From CAYPLH01 sp964411505 (GTDB lineage Bacteria; Bacillota; Clostridia; CAYPLH01; DUMO01): 64,000 nucleotides of DNA. Positions 1-9,865 of the stretch are shown piece after piece. Below the pieces are notes generated by a model, which made no database searches, was not told the origin of the DNA, and worked only from the letters and a program-made list of their open reading frames with translations. Location: the NCBI GenBank assembly GCA_964411505.1, contig CAYPLH010000013.1:16017-80016 (forward strand). Direction: 5' to 3'. The position numbers and the translations under genes are program-made. Each line of letters begins with the position of its first letter. The stretch's first letter is position 1.

Positions 1-451
1 CCCCAGGGATAGTAAGTGCCCAGATACTATCGATCATATTCAGGTTTTTAACTAGTATATATGAAGGAATAAGACCTCCACCAAAAAACATAGTAAATGT
101 AATTGCTTTTGTAAAGAACCTCCTAAATGCAAGTTCCTTTCTTGCCATTGCATAAGCTGTAATCGATGTAAAAAACAAATTGATTGCTGTTCCCACAACA
201 GTATAAATTGTTGAATTTTTGAATCCCTGTCCTATATTCAATGTTGTAAAAATCATTTTATATGCATGGAAAGTTATACCCTTGGGTATCAATACTATCT
301 TGTTTTTCATTACTTGTATAGGATCACTGATTGATGCCATAAACATGTACAAAAAGGGATATAGCATTGTACAGCATATAACTGACATTAAACAGTAGTT
401 GAAGATATGAAATACCGTATTAATAAATTTGATTCGTGTAATTTTTCCCAT
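1..451 (-). CDS. Carbohydrate ABC transporter permease, LplC/YtcP type (partial, runs off the window)
   Basis: The reverse strand is open from an ATG at 449-451 to the window edge, giving the first 150 residues. The start has a GGAG ribosome site. The N-terminus has one hydrophobic segment (about residues 13-33), a periplasmic loop with SDPIQVMKNK and IPKGITF, and then the start of the transmembrane core (NSTIYTVVGTAIN, MARKELAFRR, MFFGGGLIPSYILV). This pattern is typical of LplC/YtcP permeases that import oligosaccharides together with an LplB partner and a lipoprotein. It lies 46 bp downstream of the LplB-type gene in the same direction, so the two should be co-transcribed and form a heterodimer. 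The EAA loop and C-terminus lie outside the window. The binding protein is also not seen here. Confidence 0.88.
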   Translation of the reverse strand, partial: MGKITRIKFINTVFHIFNYCLMSVICCTMLYPFLYMFMASISDPIQVMKNKIVLIPKGITFHAYKMIFTTLNIGQGFKNSTIYTVVGTAINLFFTSITAYAMARKELAFRRFFTKAITFTMFFGGGLIPSYILVKNLNMIDSIWALTIPG

Positions 452-497
452 TATTAGTCTCCAATTATATAAATTATTGTTTCAATGCTGCCTGAGC

Positions 498-1457
498 CTA
501 CCATAGTGAGGAATCTGAATATTTTCTACATATCCAATTTGTGATGTAAAGCAGTGAAAAATTAACTACAGAATTGAATAGACCCACCGCAGTAGCAAAG
601 CTATAATTAGGTGACCCATCAACCCCTAATCCACGTCTATAAATATAAGTAGATATTACATCTGCAGTTTCATATATTGTCGGGTTATAAATTAAAATGA
701 TGGACTCAGCACCAACTGACATCATATGGCCTATTGCCAGAATGAGCAGAACAATAATTGTTGGTTTTATTGAAGGCAATGTGATATGCCACATCTTGCC
801 AAACCTCCCGACTCCATCCACTTTTGCAGCATCATATAGCGATACATCAACGCCAGCAATTGCTGCAATATATATAATCGAATTCCACCCAATACTTTTC
901 CATATATTTGTAATTGTGTAAATTCCTCTAAAGTATTGAGATCTGGTCATGAATGGAATAGGATCAATATCAAACAATATAACAAGAATCTTATTAACTA
1001 TCCCGGTTTGTGATGAAAGAAAATTTATCACCATGCCGCTTATTATTACAGTTGAAATAAAATGGGGTAGATAGCTAATAGTCTGTACAAATTTTTTAAA
1101 AAGCTTTTTTCCTATCTCGTTTAATAGAAGTGCAAATATTATTGGCATTGGAAACCCAAAAACAAGCGCATAAACGTTGATTAACATAGTATTCCTTAGC
1201 AGTTGAAAAAAATAAGGATCATTAAAAAAATCAATAAAGTGTTTAAAACCAACCCAGTTCCCGCCAAAAAAACTCTGTCCGGCTTTGTAATTTCTAAAAG
1301 CTATACTTATACCAATCATAGGAATGTAATGAAAAATAATATAATAAAACAATCCCAGCGAAAACATAAATAACAGTAACTTGTTATTCTTTGCTTTTAT
1401 CAATTCATAACTAAACCAACTTTTTGCTTTTTTGTTAACCAAGTTTATTGATCTCAC
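498..1457 (-). CDS. Carbohydrate ABC transporter permease, LplB type
   Basis: 319 residues, the usual length for LplB-like MalF-type permeases. Six hydrophobic segments are visible. The EAA loop that contacts the ATPase is at about residues 208-228 (DAAKVDGVGRFGKMWHITLP). The N-terminal FHYIPMIGISIAFRNY is also characteristic of the family. The start is GTG at 1455-1457, with AGGA only a few bases upstream. It forms a transporter with the LplC-type gene that follows. No ATPase gene is present here; systems of this type usually borrow a shared MsmX-like ATPase, which is family knowledge. The large AraC-type membrane regulator upstream probably controls the pair. The sugar cannot be deduced from this sequence. 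Confidence 0.92.
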   Translation of the reverse strand: MRSINLVNKKAKSWFSYELIKAKNNKLLLFMFSLGLFYYIIFHYIPMIGISIAFRNYKAGQSFFGGNWVGFKHFIDFFNDPYFFQLLRNTMLINVYALVFGFPMPIIFALLLNEIGKKLFKKFVQTISYLPHFISTVIISGMVINFLSSQTGIVNKILVILFDIDPIPFMTRSQYFRGIYTITNIWKSIGWNSIIYIAAIAGVDVSLYDAAKVDGVGRFGKMWHITLPSIKPTIIVLLILAIGHMMSVGAESIILIYNPTIYETADVISTYIYRRGLGVDGSPNYSFATAVGLFNSVVNFSLLYITNWICRKYSDSSLW

Positions 1458-1658
1458 TTTCCTAAGAAATTTAAACTGAATACTCCGTTTGATGTAAACA
1501 GTATAACTAAAATACCGATGTTAATAAATTGTAAAATCGCAGGATCCATTGATGATTCAGTAATTATCTTTTTGATTTTTCAGTTTACCATATACAAAAG
1601 CCATCCAATGAGAGCTTTTATAAAACTCTTTTGAAAAAAGCTGGGAATGGCAACTCTT

Positions 1659-3977
1659 TTATCTACGCAGCTCGTCTAATTCTTTTGCTTGAAGCTTATA
1701 CTTCATTGGAGACATACCTGTGTACCTCTTGAATGTCTTATAATAATTATTAATATTATTAAATCCCACTTTTAAGCCAATTTCAGAGACGTTATCATTA
1801 CTGCTTAATATCAATTCTTTAGCTTTTTCAACACGTATCTTATTAAGATAATTAACAAATGTGGTTCCTGAAAACTCCTTAAAGATTTTGCGCAAATAAT
1901 CAGCGCTCAGACTAAACTCACTTGTTAACATATCCATGTAAATATCACTGCTGTAATTTCCTTTAACAAATCCGGTTATACTTTCATATATGTTTTGGTG
2001 GCGTTTATTCATCTGTTCTTTAATATATCTTGTTAGACTTAAAAATAGAACTGTAATGTCGTTTACTAATCCATCGAAATCAAACAGCATTTTCTTGTTA
2101 AGACCATTTATATCAATAATTTCACCAAATATTTCATTGCTATTTGTTCCTGCTGTATTCATACACCGATAGAGTGTCGAGAACATGCTGTTCATAGTGT
2201 ATTTCATTTCAACAACAGTAATGCTTTTCTCAACACAGTTTTTAAAGATGTTATTTAAGAATTCATCAACTTTTTTCTCATCACCTGCTAAAACATGTCC
2301 TGAGAGTGCGTTTTCTCCATCTATTGAATAAATAATTGTTTTGTCTTTGATCTGTCTGTCTGAAAACTTCTCACAAACATTCTTATGAGAAACAGTTTTC
2401 ATGTCACTCATTTTCAAAGCCTCTTGGTACGAATCCCTTATACCTCTTAAATATTTATAGCTGTTACCGGTATATACAAAATAAAATTCGTTAATGCTTA
2501 ATGCAATCTTCTTTACATGGTCACAAAACTTATTTAGAAATTCTTCAAATTCTTCATTTTTTTCAAAGTTAATAACCAATACACTAAAATTATATATACT
2601 ATCTACCAATACATCAATAACCAACGATTTTGCATTGATCATTTCATTAATTTGTTGCATATAAGTATTAGTTTGACAACCTAAGTAACACAAAACAACC
2701 TTAAAATAAGCAAACTTATAATTAAGAGTCTTGTCTTCAAAAGATCTTGAAAAGCTGTCACGCCCCTCAATAAGTGATTTGATTATAGTCTGCCTTACCA
2801 ATGACCTGTTTTCCTCAGCTGAAACCTCAAGGTTATTTTTCTCATTAAGAATTTGTGTCACGATATTATTTATATAATCCAATTCATTTTCATCATTTAA
2901 TTTCTTTATACCGATCTTTTCAAGGATTGATGATATTGGCTTATATGTGTGTCTTGCAAGAAGAAAAGATGTAATTATTCCTATAATGATAAATACAAAT
3001 ACAATATTGAGAAATATTTTAAGTATTAGATTTACATTACGATACATGGCAGATTCATCGTTAAAAATTATAAATTTCCATCCGGCAGAATTCATATCCT
3101 GAAAATCTATAAGATAGCTGTCATCTACTATTTTTGTACTGCAAAAGCTATGCTCTCTTTTGTTATTATTTAAATCTATTATGATGCTGTAATTTTCTTG
3201 ATAAAAATCATAATCATTGCCTGCAATATACTCCATTCTGCTATTGAGTATCATAATTTTACCATCTATACATGAGTTTAATTCATTTATCTGGTTAGAA
3301 AAGTAATCTCCATTGAGGAAAAAGATCACTCCCCCCTTTGTATCGGTGTTTAATGGTAGAGATGACAACATAATAACAAAGCGTTTTTGGGATGAATACT
3401 GGTAATTGTTGATAGAAGCCGATTTATGGTTAAGAGTTAGCTTTTTCACTGTATCCAGTCTCTGCCTTTTACTCAGACTCTCCAACCAATCATCTTTACT
3501 CATCTGCTCAAAGCAATATATTTCTTCAAAGAATCTCCCAAATTCAAATGTACCTCCACGACTTGAAACAACCGTATTATCATTAAGACTATACAGAACA
3601 ATATCTTCAATAATATCCGAATTTGTTTGTGCTGTATTTAATTCATTCCATATATAATACTGTTTTAAATTATAGTACTTGTCTTTATTATTATTTATCA
3701 AATATTCGTTTATTGAATTATTCAATGACACTGTATAAATAGCTTCATAGATATCTGAAAGCTTCTGATCAATAATTTGTGATGCCTCCTTAAGAAGTAA
3801 GGCGTTGTAAGAAGAAATCTCTTTTTTATACTTTTCTGCTGTATTTATATAAAGAATAGAACCGCCCACAATAACTGGAAATATGAACAACAGGAAGAAA
3901 ATCAAATAATATTTAAAAAAAATACTTTTTCTTTTTATTGGAGTTTTATGCTTTGAAACTAAAGAATTCAACTTCAT
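1659..3977 (-). CDS. Membrane-anchored AraC-family transcriptional regulator
   Basis: 772 residues. A transmembrane segment at about 21-44 is followed by an extracellular sensor region of about 270 residues, a second transmembrane segment near 315-340 (NIVFVFIIIGIITSFLLARH) and a long cytoplasmic linker. The C-terminus (about 663-765) is an AraC-type double helix-turn-helix with LSADYLRKIFKEFSG, IRVEKAKELI and VGFNNINNYYKTFKRYTGMSP. This one-protein architecture senses an outside ligand and regulates DNA directly. In Firmicutes it commonly sits beside LplB/LplC transporters and is thought to activate them; the gene order fits. There are about 200 bp between its stop and the permease start, enough for a regulated promoter. 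The ligand is unknown. Confidence 0.85.
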   Translation of the reverse strand: MKLNSLVSKHKTPIKRKSIFFKYYLIFFLLFIFPVIVGGSILYINTAEKYKKEISSYNALLLKEASQIIDQKLSDIYEAIYTVSLNNSINEYLINNNKDKYYNLKQYYIWNELNTAQTNSDIIEDIVLYSLNDNTVVSSRGGTFEFGRFFEEIYCFEQMSKDDWLESLSKRQRLDTVKKLTLNHKSASINNYQYSSQKRFVIMLSSLPLNTDTKGGVIFFLNGDYFSNQINELNSCIDGKIMILNSRMEYIAGNDYDFYQENYSIIIDLNNNKREHSFCSTKIVDDSYLIDFQDMNSAGWKFIIFNDESAMYRNVNLILKIFLNIVFVFIIIGIITSFLLARHTYKPISSILEKIGIKKLNDENELDYINNIVTQILNEKNNLEVSAEENRSLVRQTIIKSLIEGRDSFSRSFEDKTLNYKFAYFKVVLCYLGCQTNTYMQQINEMINAKSLVIDVLVDSIYNFSVLVINFEKNEEFEEFLNKFCDHVKKIALSINEFYFVYTGNSYKYLRGIRDSYQEALKMSDMKTVSHKNVCEKFSDRQIKDKTIIYSIDGENALSGHVLAGDEKKVDEFLNNIFKNCVEKSITVVEMKYTMNSMFSTLYRCMNTAGTNSNEIFGEIIDINGLNKKMLFDFDGLVNDITVLFLSLTRYIKEQMNKRHQNIYESITGFVKGNYSSDIYMDMLTSEFSLSADYLRKIFKEFSGTTFVNYLNKIRVEKAKELILSSNDNVSEIGLKVGFNNINNYYKTFKRYTGMSPMKYKLQAKELDELRR

Positions 3978-4112
3978 ATCATACTCCTAAATTATTTTCT
4001 TAAATATCATTATAACGCAAATTTTCAGTTGCTGCATAAATAAGTCAGTGATATAAAATGAAGTGATACCCTACCACCTTTATCTATCAATCAGCTTTAT
4101 GCACAAGTCTCA

Positions 4113-4784
4113 TTAGATTGGAAGCAGATCATAAGCTCTCAACCATTTTACTCTAGGGTATATACAATAAGCTTCTGCATACTTAATATTTATATCTCCA
4201 CACTGTGCTCCTCTAAAACGAGGTTGAACCTCCAAGTATTCATTCAGCAAATCTATATTTTTAATTGATATTTGTGAAGTATGCTCAAGTATTGCCTGCG
4301 TTTTCTTTTTCATATATGGGGTTATATCAACATAATACAGGGGTTCAAAACCAATACCCATAGCCGTATCACAGAAAAATACAGGTATGGGGCCTGCTGC
4401 ATCAAGCACTATTTGACTTAGCTTTCGATGATCACCATGGTAATCATGTGTATAATGCGTAATTACTACATCAGGCTTTATCTTCTCAATAATACTCTGA
4501 ACCTTAACATATGACTCTTGATCATATATTATACCACCATCATTAAAACCCAAAAATATCGGTTCAACACCTATATAAGATGCTGCAGCCAGGGCTTCAT
4601 TTATTCTTATTTCCTTCAGACTTTTATCACTATTAGTATAGTTGCTACCTTTTTCGCCATATGTAGCAACAACATAATATACATTACATCCTTCAGCTTG
4701 ATATTTCATAAGTGTTCCAAGCATATATATTTCGACATCATCCGGATGAGCACCAAACGCTATAACAGTTAACGGCTTACGCAT
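4113..4784 (-). CDS. PIG-L/LmbE family N-acetylglucosamine-type deacetylase
   Basis: 223 residues, normal for the family. The zinc site is intact: AHPDDVE at residues 12-18 (His13, Asp15-Asp16, Glu18) and HYTHDYHGDH at 110-119. Family members remove the acetyl group from N-acetylglucosamine-containing substrates such as GlcNAc-PI, bacillithiol or mycothiol precursors and small glycosides. The start ATG (4782-4784) is preceded by AAGGAGACC. It follows the AraC/permease cluster in the same direction, so a role in processing the imported sugar is plausible but not shown. Bacillithiol-type BshB is an alternative, but no other bacillithiol gene is nearby. Confidence 0.85.
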   Translation of the reverse strand: MRKPLTVIAFGAHPDDVEIYMLGTLMKYQAEGCNVYYVVATYGEKGSNYTNSDKSLKEIRINEALAAASYIGVEPIFLGFNDGGIIYDQESYVKVQSIIEKIKPDVVITHYTHDYHGDHRKLSQIVLDAAGPIPVFFCDTAMGIGFEPLYYVDITPYMKKKTQAILEHTSQISIKNIDLLNEYLEVQPRFRGAQCGDINIKYAEAYCIYPRVKWLRAYDLLPI

Positions 4785-5105
4785 AATAAGGTCTCCTTGA
4801 CTATTACTAAAGCTATAAAAAAATTAATTCTTCGGTATTCATGCACCTTATAGAATTATCGCAAATGTTTTAATGCGTTATTTCTACAAGGAAAATTTTA
4901 AAATTTAACGCTGTAGTACTATTTATTTTAATAATAGCTCTTATTGCTTTAACAGACAATTGTAAAATTCCTGATTGTTTTGCCAAATCCGTTTTTTCAT
5001 TAGATATTGCTCAATAACGGCATCTTTCGAAATAAATTAAAATAACCAATCCAAGCATTGGTAGTAGCATCATAATATCAAACTTCGTTGTTAGCTCCAC
5101 ATGCT
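4785..5105. other. Intergenic stretch without recognised features
   Basis: AT-rich, with no open frame that has a credible ribosome site, no clear hairpin and no RNA motif I recognise. It should hold the promoter of the PIG-L deacetylase gene, but no convincing -35/-10 pair stands out. Confidence 0.4.
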
Positions 5106-5453
5106 TTACTCAAAATCCTCAAATATCACATGTCTTTCATTTTCATGGACTAAATTTATACTCTGATATTTTTCTTTGAGTTTTCTTAAGATCTCAACGG
5201 TACCATCCTCTGAACCCATATCAAGTACTGTAATTTTTCCGCTTGAAATTAACCTCTTTACAAGATCTCCAGTAAGCACATTGTCCAAAATTCCTTCTAT
5301 CCTGCTCTCCTGGTTCTTTTCAATTATTACAAGCTTAATTCCCTCATCTTCAATTTTAGGCTTAATGAATTCCCTCAAAATTAAATAAAAAATGCTGAAA
5401 AAACCGTAAAGCGCCAGCATATATGTAACCACCAGAAATATAACATTAATCAT
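5106..5453 (-). CDS. Small membrane-anchored protein of unknown function
   Basis: 115 residues with a good GGGAGG ribosome site. Residues 1-30 form one transmembrane segment (VIFLVVTYMLALYGFFSIFYLIL). The rest is soluble and charged. The C-terminal half (ITVLDMGSEDGTVEILRKL) resembles the UDP-sugar binding turn of family-2 glycosyltransferases (D-x-GS-x-DGT-x-EIL), but the protein is far too short for a complete glycosyltransferase and no other catalytic motif is present. It lies downstream of metK and a gene remnant on the same strand. It may be a conserved clostridial orphan or a small regulatory protein. No function can be assigned. Confidence 0.6.
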   Translation of the reverse strand: MINVIFLVVTYMLALYGFFSIFYLILREFIKPKIEDEGIKLVIIEKNQESRIEGILDNVLTGDLVKRLISSGKITVLDMGSEDGTVEILRKLKEKYQSINLVHENERHVIFEDFE

Positions 5454-5503
5454 ACCATCCCTCCCTTACCCATTCTATGCAAATAGGAGGAATAACGTGA
5501 AAA

Positions 5504-5526
5504 GCGGAATGCATTATGCATTCCGC
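5504..5526. repeat. Perfect 11-bp palindrome (hairpin)
   Basis: Arms gcggaatgcat (5504-5514) and atgcattccgc (5516-5526) pair perfectly around one base. It sits between the gene remnant after metK and the small orphan gene. There is no long T-run on either side, so a classical terminator is uncertain. Confidence 0.6.
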
Positions 5527-5532
5527 CTAGAT

Positions 5533-5668
5533 TTAATTTTGCTCATTCTTTTGTGCATCACGCATTTTAATATTCCAAGATCCGTTGGTTTTCTCAAAAT
5601 AATTAGCCTGTTCTGTTGCTACACCATAACATCATAGTCGTCGCTAAAACCTTTGCCAAAAAAACCAC
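5533..5668 (-). pseudogene. Frameshifted remnant of a short coding sequence after metK
   Basis: Directly after the metK stop the same strand reads [14 protein letters not shown]. One missing base shifts the frame, and it continues GYGVATEQANYFEKTNG, then SWNIKMRDAQKNEQN and a stop at 5533-5535. A second copy of the central part (YDGYSVATEQANYFEKTNG) is at 21362-21440, about 15.7 kb away. Conservation of the peptide reading between two diverged copies suggests former coding sequence rather than random DNA. I do not recognise the parent protein. Alternatively both are copies of an intergenic repeat that is open by chance. Confidence 0.4.
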
Positions 5669-6859
5669 CTAAACTCCTGCTTCACGTTTGAGTAGTTCTG
5701 CCTTATCCGTTTTCTCCCATGTGAAATCACGGTCATTTCTTCCAAAGTGTCCATATGCAGCAGTTTTCTTGTAGATAGGACGCCTTAAGTCAAGATCCCT
5801 TATGATAGCTGCTGGTCTTAAGTCAAAATGCTTTTCAACCAATTCTATTATTTTATCTTCAGAAACCTTAGCAGTACCAAATGTCTCTATAAAAACGGAT
5901 ACAGGCTTTGCAACTCCAATTGCATAAGCCAGCCCAACTTCACACTTTTTTGCAAGACCGGCTGCAACAATATTTTTAGCTACATACCTAGCTGCATATG
6001 TTGCAGAACGATCAACCTTTGTCGGATCCTTGCCAGAAAAAGCTCCCCCGCCATGTCTTCCATAGCCACCGTAAGTATCAACAATAATTTTTCTCCCTGT
6101 TAGTCCGGAATCACCCTGCGGACCACCGATAACAAAACGTCCTGTTGGGTTAACCAAATACCTTGTTTCATTGTCCAAAAGTTCGCAAGGTATAGTTGCT
6201 CTGATTACCTTTTCTATAATATCTTTTTCAATAATCTCAAGGCTAACCTCGGGGTCATGCTGAGTGGAAACTACAACTGTATCTATTCTTTTAGGCTTTC
6301 CATCCTTATACTCCACAGTCACCTGGGACTTTCCATCCGGCCTTAGATACGCAAGTGTCCCATCCTTTCTGACATCAGCAAGCTTTTTTGTCAGTTTATG
6401 TGCAAGAGAAATTGGCATAGGCATAAGCTCCGGTGTTTCATCACACGCATATCCAAACATCATACCCTGATCTCCTGCTCCAATTGCCTCAACTTGTTCT
6501 TCAGACATTTCCCCTCTTTTTGCTTCAAGTGCCTTATTTACGCCCATGGCAATATCCGGGGACTGTTCATCAATCGATGTTAAAACTGCACAGGTTTCAG
6601 AGTCAAAGCCATATTTTGCCCTAGTATAACCAATTTCCTTGACTGTATCCCTGACTATCTTTGGAATATCGATGTAACATGCGGTACTGATTTCGCCCAT
6701 TACAAGAACCATTCCCGTTGTAACTGCCGTTTCACAAGCTACCCTTGCCATGGGATCTGCTGTGTATATTGCATCTAGCACTGCATCTGATATTTGGTCA
6801 CACATCTTATCGGGATGACCTTCTGTAACAGATTCGGATGTAAATAAAATTTTTGACAT
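5669..6859 (-). CDS. metK: S-adenosylmethionine synthase
   Basis: Makes S-adenosylmethionine from ATP and methionine, releasing phosphate and pyrophosphate; a cytosolic homotetramer. 396 residues, the usual length. Signature elements are intact: GHPDK (14-18) at the ATP site, [11 protein letters not shown] (127-137) and the phosphate loop [16 protein letters not shown] (270-285). The start ATG has AGGAGG about 6 nt upstream. The 5' leader carries a SAM-I riboswitch with a terminator, so expression falls when SAM is plentiful. No methionine biosynthesis gene is adjacent, and the gene appears to be its own transcription unit. Assignment is certain. Confidence 0.98.
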   Translation of the reverse strand: MSKILFTSESVTEGHPDKMCDQISDAVLDAIYTADPMARVACETAVTTGMVLVMGEISTACYIDIPKIVRDTVKEIGYTRAKYGFDSETCAVLTSIDEQSPDIAMGVNKALEAKRGEMSEEQVEAIGAGDQGMMFGYACDETPELMPMPISLAHKLTKKLADVRKDGTLAYLRPDGKSQVTVEYKDGKPKRIDTVVVSTQHDPEVSLEIIEKDIIEKVIRATIPCELLDNETRYLVNPTGRFVIGGPQGDSGLTGRKIIVDTYGGYGRHGGGAFSGKDPTKVDRSATYAARYVAKNIVAAGLAKKCEVGLAYAIGVAKPVSVFIETFGTAKVSEDKIIELVEKHFDLRPAAIIRDLDLRRPIYKKTAAYGHFGRNDRDFTWEKTDKAELLKREAGV

Positions 6860-6945
6860 AACGATACCTCCTAATTTTCTTTATTATAGAAAATAAAGGA
6901 CATGACCATAAATTTAGTACCTAATAACAATTTTGATTTTGGAGA

Positions 6946-6970
6946 ATAAAAAAACCTCTTGACGAGGTTT
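6946..6970 (-). terminator. Intrinsic terminator of the SAM riboswitch
   Basis: On the minus strand AAACCTC-GTCAA-GAGGTTT is followed by a run of T. It lies just after the SAM aptamer and before metK. It forms when SAM is bound and stops transcription of metK. Confidence 0.85.
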
Positions 6971-6973
6971 GAA

Positions 6974-7080
6974 TTACTCCTCATCTTTCAGGATGCTTAT
7001 ATCCTGCAGGAATTGGCACCGATACATTTAAGCCGGTTGCCGGGTTTCATAGGGCCCATCCCTCCACCTCTCTTGATAAG
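6974..7080 (-). promoter_or_regulatory. SAM-I (S-box) riboswitch
   Basis: On the minus strand the conserved S-box elements occur in order: CTTATCAAGAGAGGTGGAGG, GGGCCCTATGAAACCCGGCA, ACC, GGTGCCAATTCCTGCAG and AGATGAGGAG. The 5' CTTATCAAGAG pairs with the 3' AGATGAGGAG segment as in the P1 helix, and the terminator hairpin at 6946-6970 follows. This is the standard SAM-sensing transcription-attenuation leader, placed directly upstream of metK. Confidence 0.95.
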
Positions 7081-7176
7081 GTCATTTGTCCATATTTCAT
7101 TTTTAAAATAAACTCTTAAAAATTTCTTATAACAATCTTCTATTATACTTTATCATAACCATTTTTTGTTTGTCAA

Positions 7177-8991
7177 TTATGCACTTACAAAAATTTCTTC
7201 AAACTCGTCGCCCTCCAACCTTTCTTTCTCAAGGAGTGCTTCAGCAATCTTATGAAGTTTGTTTATGTTTTCTTTCAAGATGCTGACAATTTTTTTGTGA
7301 GCTCCATCCATTATTTTCCTAACTTCATTATCTATTTCAAAAGCCAACTCATCACTATAATTCTTCTGATGCGCAAAATCTCTGCCAAGAAATACTTCGT
7401 CATTCTCATCACCAAAAATAAGATTGCCAAGCTTTTCACTCATTCCGAACTTAGTCACCATACTTCTTGCAATTTTATTGGCTTGCTTGAGGTCTCCATA
7501 CGAACCAGTGCTGATCTCGCCTAGCACAACTTCTTCAGCAGCTTTTCCACCCAGTGCTATTATAATGGTTTCAATTAGCTGCGAGCGCGTTCTGTACATA
7601 TTGTCTTCAGAAGGCTTGTAAGCTGTATATCCACCTGCCATACCGGCAGGTATTATAGACACCCTGTCTACTGTGTCGGTAGTAGAAACCAATCTTACTG
7701 CAATTGCGTGACCTGCTTCATGATAAGCTGTAATTCTTTTCTCCCTTTCAGTCATAACACGGCTCTTTTTTTCAGGACCAATCACTACCTTAAAAGTAGC
7801 TTCTTTTATTTCTTCTGAAGTTATGCGAGTCTTGTTATTACGTGCCGTCAACAAAGCTGCTTCATTAAGCAAATTCTCAAGATCTGCACCCGTAAACCCA
7901 GGAGTAGTCTTTGCCACATCCTCAAGCTTCACATCATCTGCTAGGGGCTTCCCTCTTGCATGAACCTTCAAAATAGCTTCCCTGCCTCTGATATCCGGTA
8001 ATCCTACAGTAACTCTTCTGTCAAACCTTCCAGGCCTTAGAAGTGCCGGGTCTAAAATATCCGGGCGGTTGGTAGCTGCAAGAATAATAACACCCTCGTT
8101 TATCCCAAAGCCGTCCATCTCGACCAGTAATTGGTTTAATGTCTGTTCTCTTTCGTCATGACCTCCACCGAGGCCTGCCCCCCTATGCCTTCCTACTGCA
8201 TCAATTTCATCAATAAAGACTATGCATGGAGCATTTTTCTTAGCTTGTTCAAATAAATCCCTTACACGCGAGGCTCCTACACCCACAAACATTTCTACAA
8301 AATCAGAACCGCTTATACTGAAAAAAGGTACACCGGCCTCGCCTGAAACAGCTTTTGCAAGAAGAGTTTTTCCTGTTCCGGGAGGTCCCACTAAAAGTAC
8401 TCCTTTAGGTATTCTTGCGCCTACTTCCACAAACTTCTTGGGCTGCTTTAAGAACTCTACAATTTCTTCAAGTTCTTCCTTCTCCTCATCAGCACCAGCA
8501 ACATCATCAAAAGTAACTTTTTTCTTGTCATCAGTACTCAATTTAGCTCTGCTCTTGCCAAAGGACATAACTCGGTTACCTCCTCCACCTTGAGACTGCT
8601 GAAGGAAAAAGACCCAGAATAAAACGAATATTACTATAAGCCCCAGCGTAGGTAGTATAGAAATCCACCATGGTGCTGTAGCCTCTTCTACAGCTTCAAC
8701 ATTAATCTCATTCCTTAGAATAGGTTCATACACAACCTCGTGAAACGCATCTATCGAAGGAATAATCACTATATACATATTAGGCCCTGTATTTGATAAT
8801 GGAGTTTTCAGAACAACTGTTGCCCTGTTTCTCTCAATAATAACATCCTTTACATTATTGTTCTGTATCTCACGTAAAAGATGTGAATAATCCATTTGCG
8901 TCGGATTGTCCGTATTACCGTACAATGCTAATATTGCCAATATTATTACAAACAGAACTATATAAAAACTAATACCTTTGAAATATTTCAA
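7177..8991 (-). CDS. ftsH: ATP-dependent zinc metalloprotease FtsH
   Basis: Membrane-bound AAA+ protease that degrades misfolded membrane proteins and regulators; works as a hexamer. With the TTG start at 8989-8991 the protein has 604 residues. It has transmembrane segments at about 8-24 and 110-131 around a small extracytoplasmic domain, Walker A GPPGTGKT (202-209), Walker B VFIDEID (258-264), and the zinc site HEAGH (424-428). An ATG at 9004-9006 would add five residues, but the GGGAGG sits inside that extension 7 nt before the TTG, and the family normally begins with KYFKG. I therefore prefer the TTG. It follows hpt and tilS on the same strand, the common tilS-hpt-ftsH order of Firmicutes. 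Confidence 0.96.
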   Translation of the reverse strand: MKYFKGISFYIVLFVIILAILALYGNTDNPTQMDYSHLLREIQNNNVKDVIIERNRATVVLKTPLSNTGPNMYIVIIPSIDAFHEVVYEPILRNEINVEAVEEATAPWWISILPTLGLIVIFVLFWVFFLQQSQGGGGNRVMSFGKSRAKLSTDDKKKVTFDDVAGADEEKEELEEIVEFLKQPKKFVEVGARIPKGVLLVGPPGTGKTLLAKAVSGEAGVPFFSISGSDFVEMFVGVGASRVRDLFEQAKKNAPCIVFIDEIDAVGRHRGAGLGGGHDEREQTLNQLLVEMDGFGINEGVIILAATNRPDILDPALLRPGRFDRRVTVGLPDIRGREAILKVHARGKPLADDVKLEDVAKTTPGFTGADLENLLNEAALLTARNNKTRITSEEIKEATFKVVIGPEKKSRVMTEREKRITAYHEAGHAIAVRLVSTTDTVDRVSIIPAGMAGGYTAYKPSEDNMYRTRSQLIETIIIALGGKAAEEVVLGEISTGSYGDLKQANKIARSMVTKFGMSEKLGNLIFGDENDEVFLGRDFAHQKNYSDELAFEIDNEVRKIMDGAHKKIVSILKENINKLHKIAEALLEKERLEGDEFEEIFVSA

Positions 8992-9216
8992 ATATCTCCC
9001 TCCCATTTAACGAAACTACCTGTTGTCAAAGTTAATGAGAAAAATTCATAATCATCCTTATTATGATTGCTCCCAAAAAACATCATTTTTTAAATATAAT
9101 CAAAATATTAACAATAAACTTTCAATTAACTATAGTTTTAATTTTATATATTTACCAGCATCGTCAGTTTATCATTGATATTATATTAACACATCATTTT
9201 TTAAAACACAATAAAA

Positions 9217-9753
9217 CTATGCATTCGTTTCTGAAATATCTAAAATACAAACTTCGGGCAAGTTTCTGAATTTCTCATTGTAATCCAATCCATACCCGAT
9301 AACAAATTCATCAGGAATTTCAATTCCATTGTAATCAATTTCAAGGTTAACCTTTCTTCTTGAAGGTTTGTCCAAAGCGCAGCATAGTTTCACACTTAGA
9401 GGATTTCGTGACAAGAGCAGTTCTTTTAAATATTTAAGAGTCAAACCACTGTCGATTATATCTTCTACAATAAGGACATGTTTATCAGAAATATCAACAT
9501 CCAAATCTTTAATTATTTTTACTACTCCTGATGACTTTGTCGAGCTGCCATAACTTGATACCGACATAAATTCAACTACAACAGGTATAGTTATTTCTCT
9601 TATGAGATCTGCAAGAAACACAAACCCTCCCTTTAATACCCCAACTATAATAAGCTCTTTGCCCTCATAGTCAGATGATATTCTTTTTGCTAGTCCCTTA
9701 ACCATAGTTTGTATAGCTTCCTTATCCACCAGCACTCTTTTAATACTTGCCAT
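9217..9753 (-). CDS. hpt: Hypoxanthine phosphoribosyltransferase
   Basis: Purine salvage enzyme that converts hypoxanthine or guanine plus PRPP to IMP or GMP. 178 residues, typical for bacterial HPRT. The PRPP-binding motif VEDIIDSG is at 96-103, LKGGFVFLADL (40-50) forms the pyrophosphate loop, and SVSSYGSST (64-72) is the flexible lid. The ATG has GAGGGAT about 5 nt upstream. It lies between tilS and ftsH, an arrangement seen widely in Firmicutes. The roughly 225-bp gap to ftsH contains no recognised element. Confidence 0.96.
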   Translation of the reverse strand: MASIKRVLVDKEAIQTMVKGLAKRISSDYEGKELIIVGVLKGGFVFLADLIREITIPVVVEFMSVSSYGSSTKSSGVVKIIKDLDVDISDKHVLIVEDIIDSGLTLKYLKELLLSRNPLSVKLCCALDKPSRRKVNLEIDYNGIEIPDEFVIGYGLDYNEKFRNLPEVCILDISETNA

Positions 9754-9865
9754 TTTTATCCCTCACTAATCTTGAAATCAAGATATTTTCTTAGGTACTA
9801 AAAAACTGCATTAACAATCCTTATTTTGTAACACAATTTAATTTTTGTCCGAAATGCAATGTTTT

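Noticed and set aside
7168..7173. TTGACA (minus strand) with a downstream TATAAT as the metK promoter.
   Set aside because: The spacer is about 23 bp, too long for a normal sigma-A promoter, although a different -10 may be used.
9063..9269. Plus-strand 68-codon frame upstream of ftsH.
   Set aside because: AT-rich chance frame with no ribosome site that runs into the hpt gene on the other strand.
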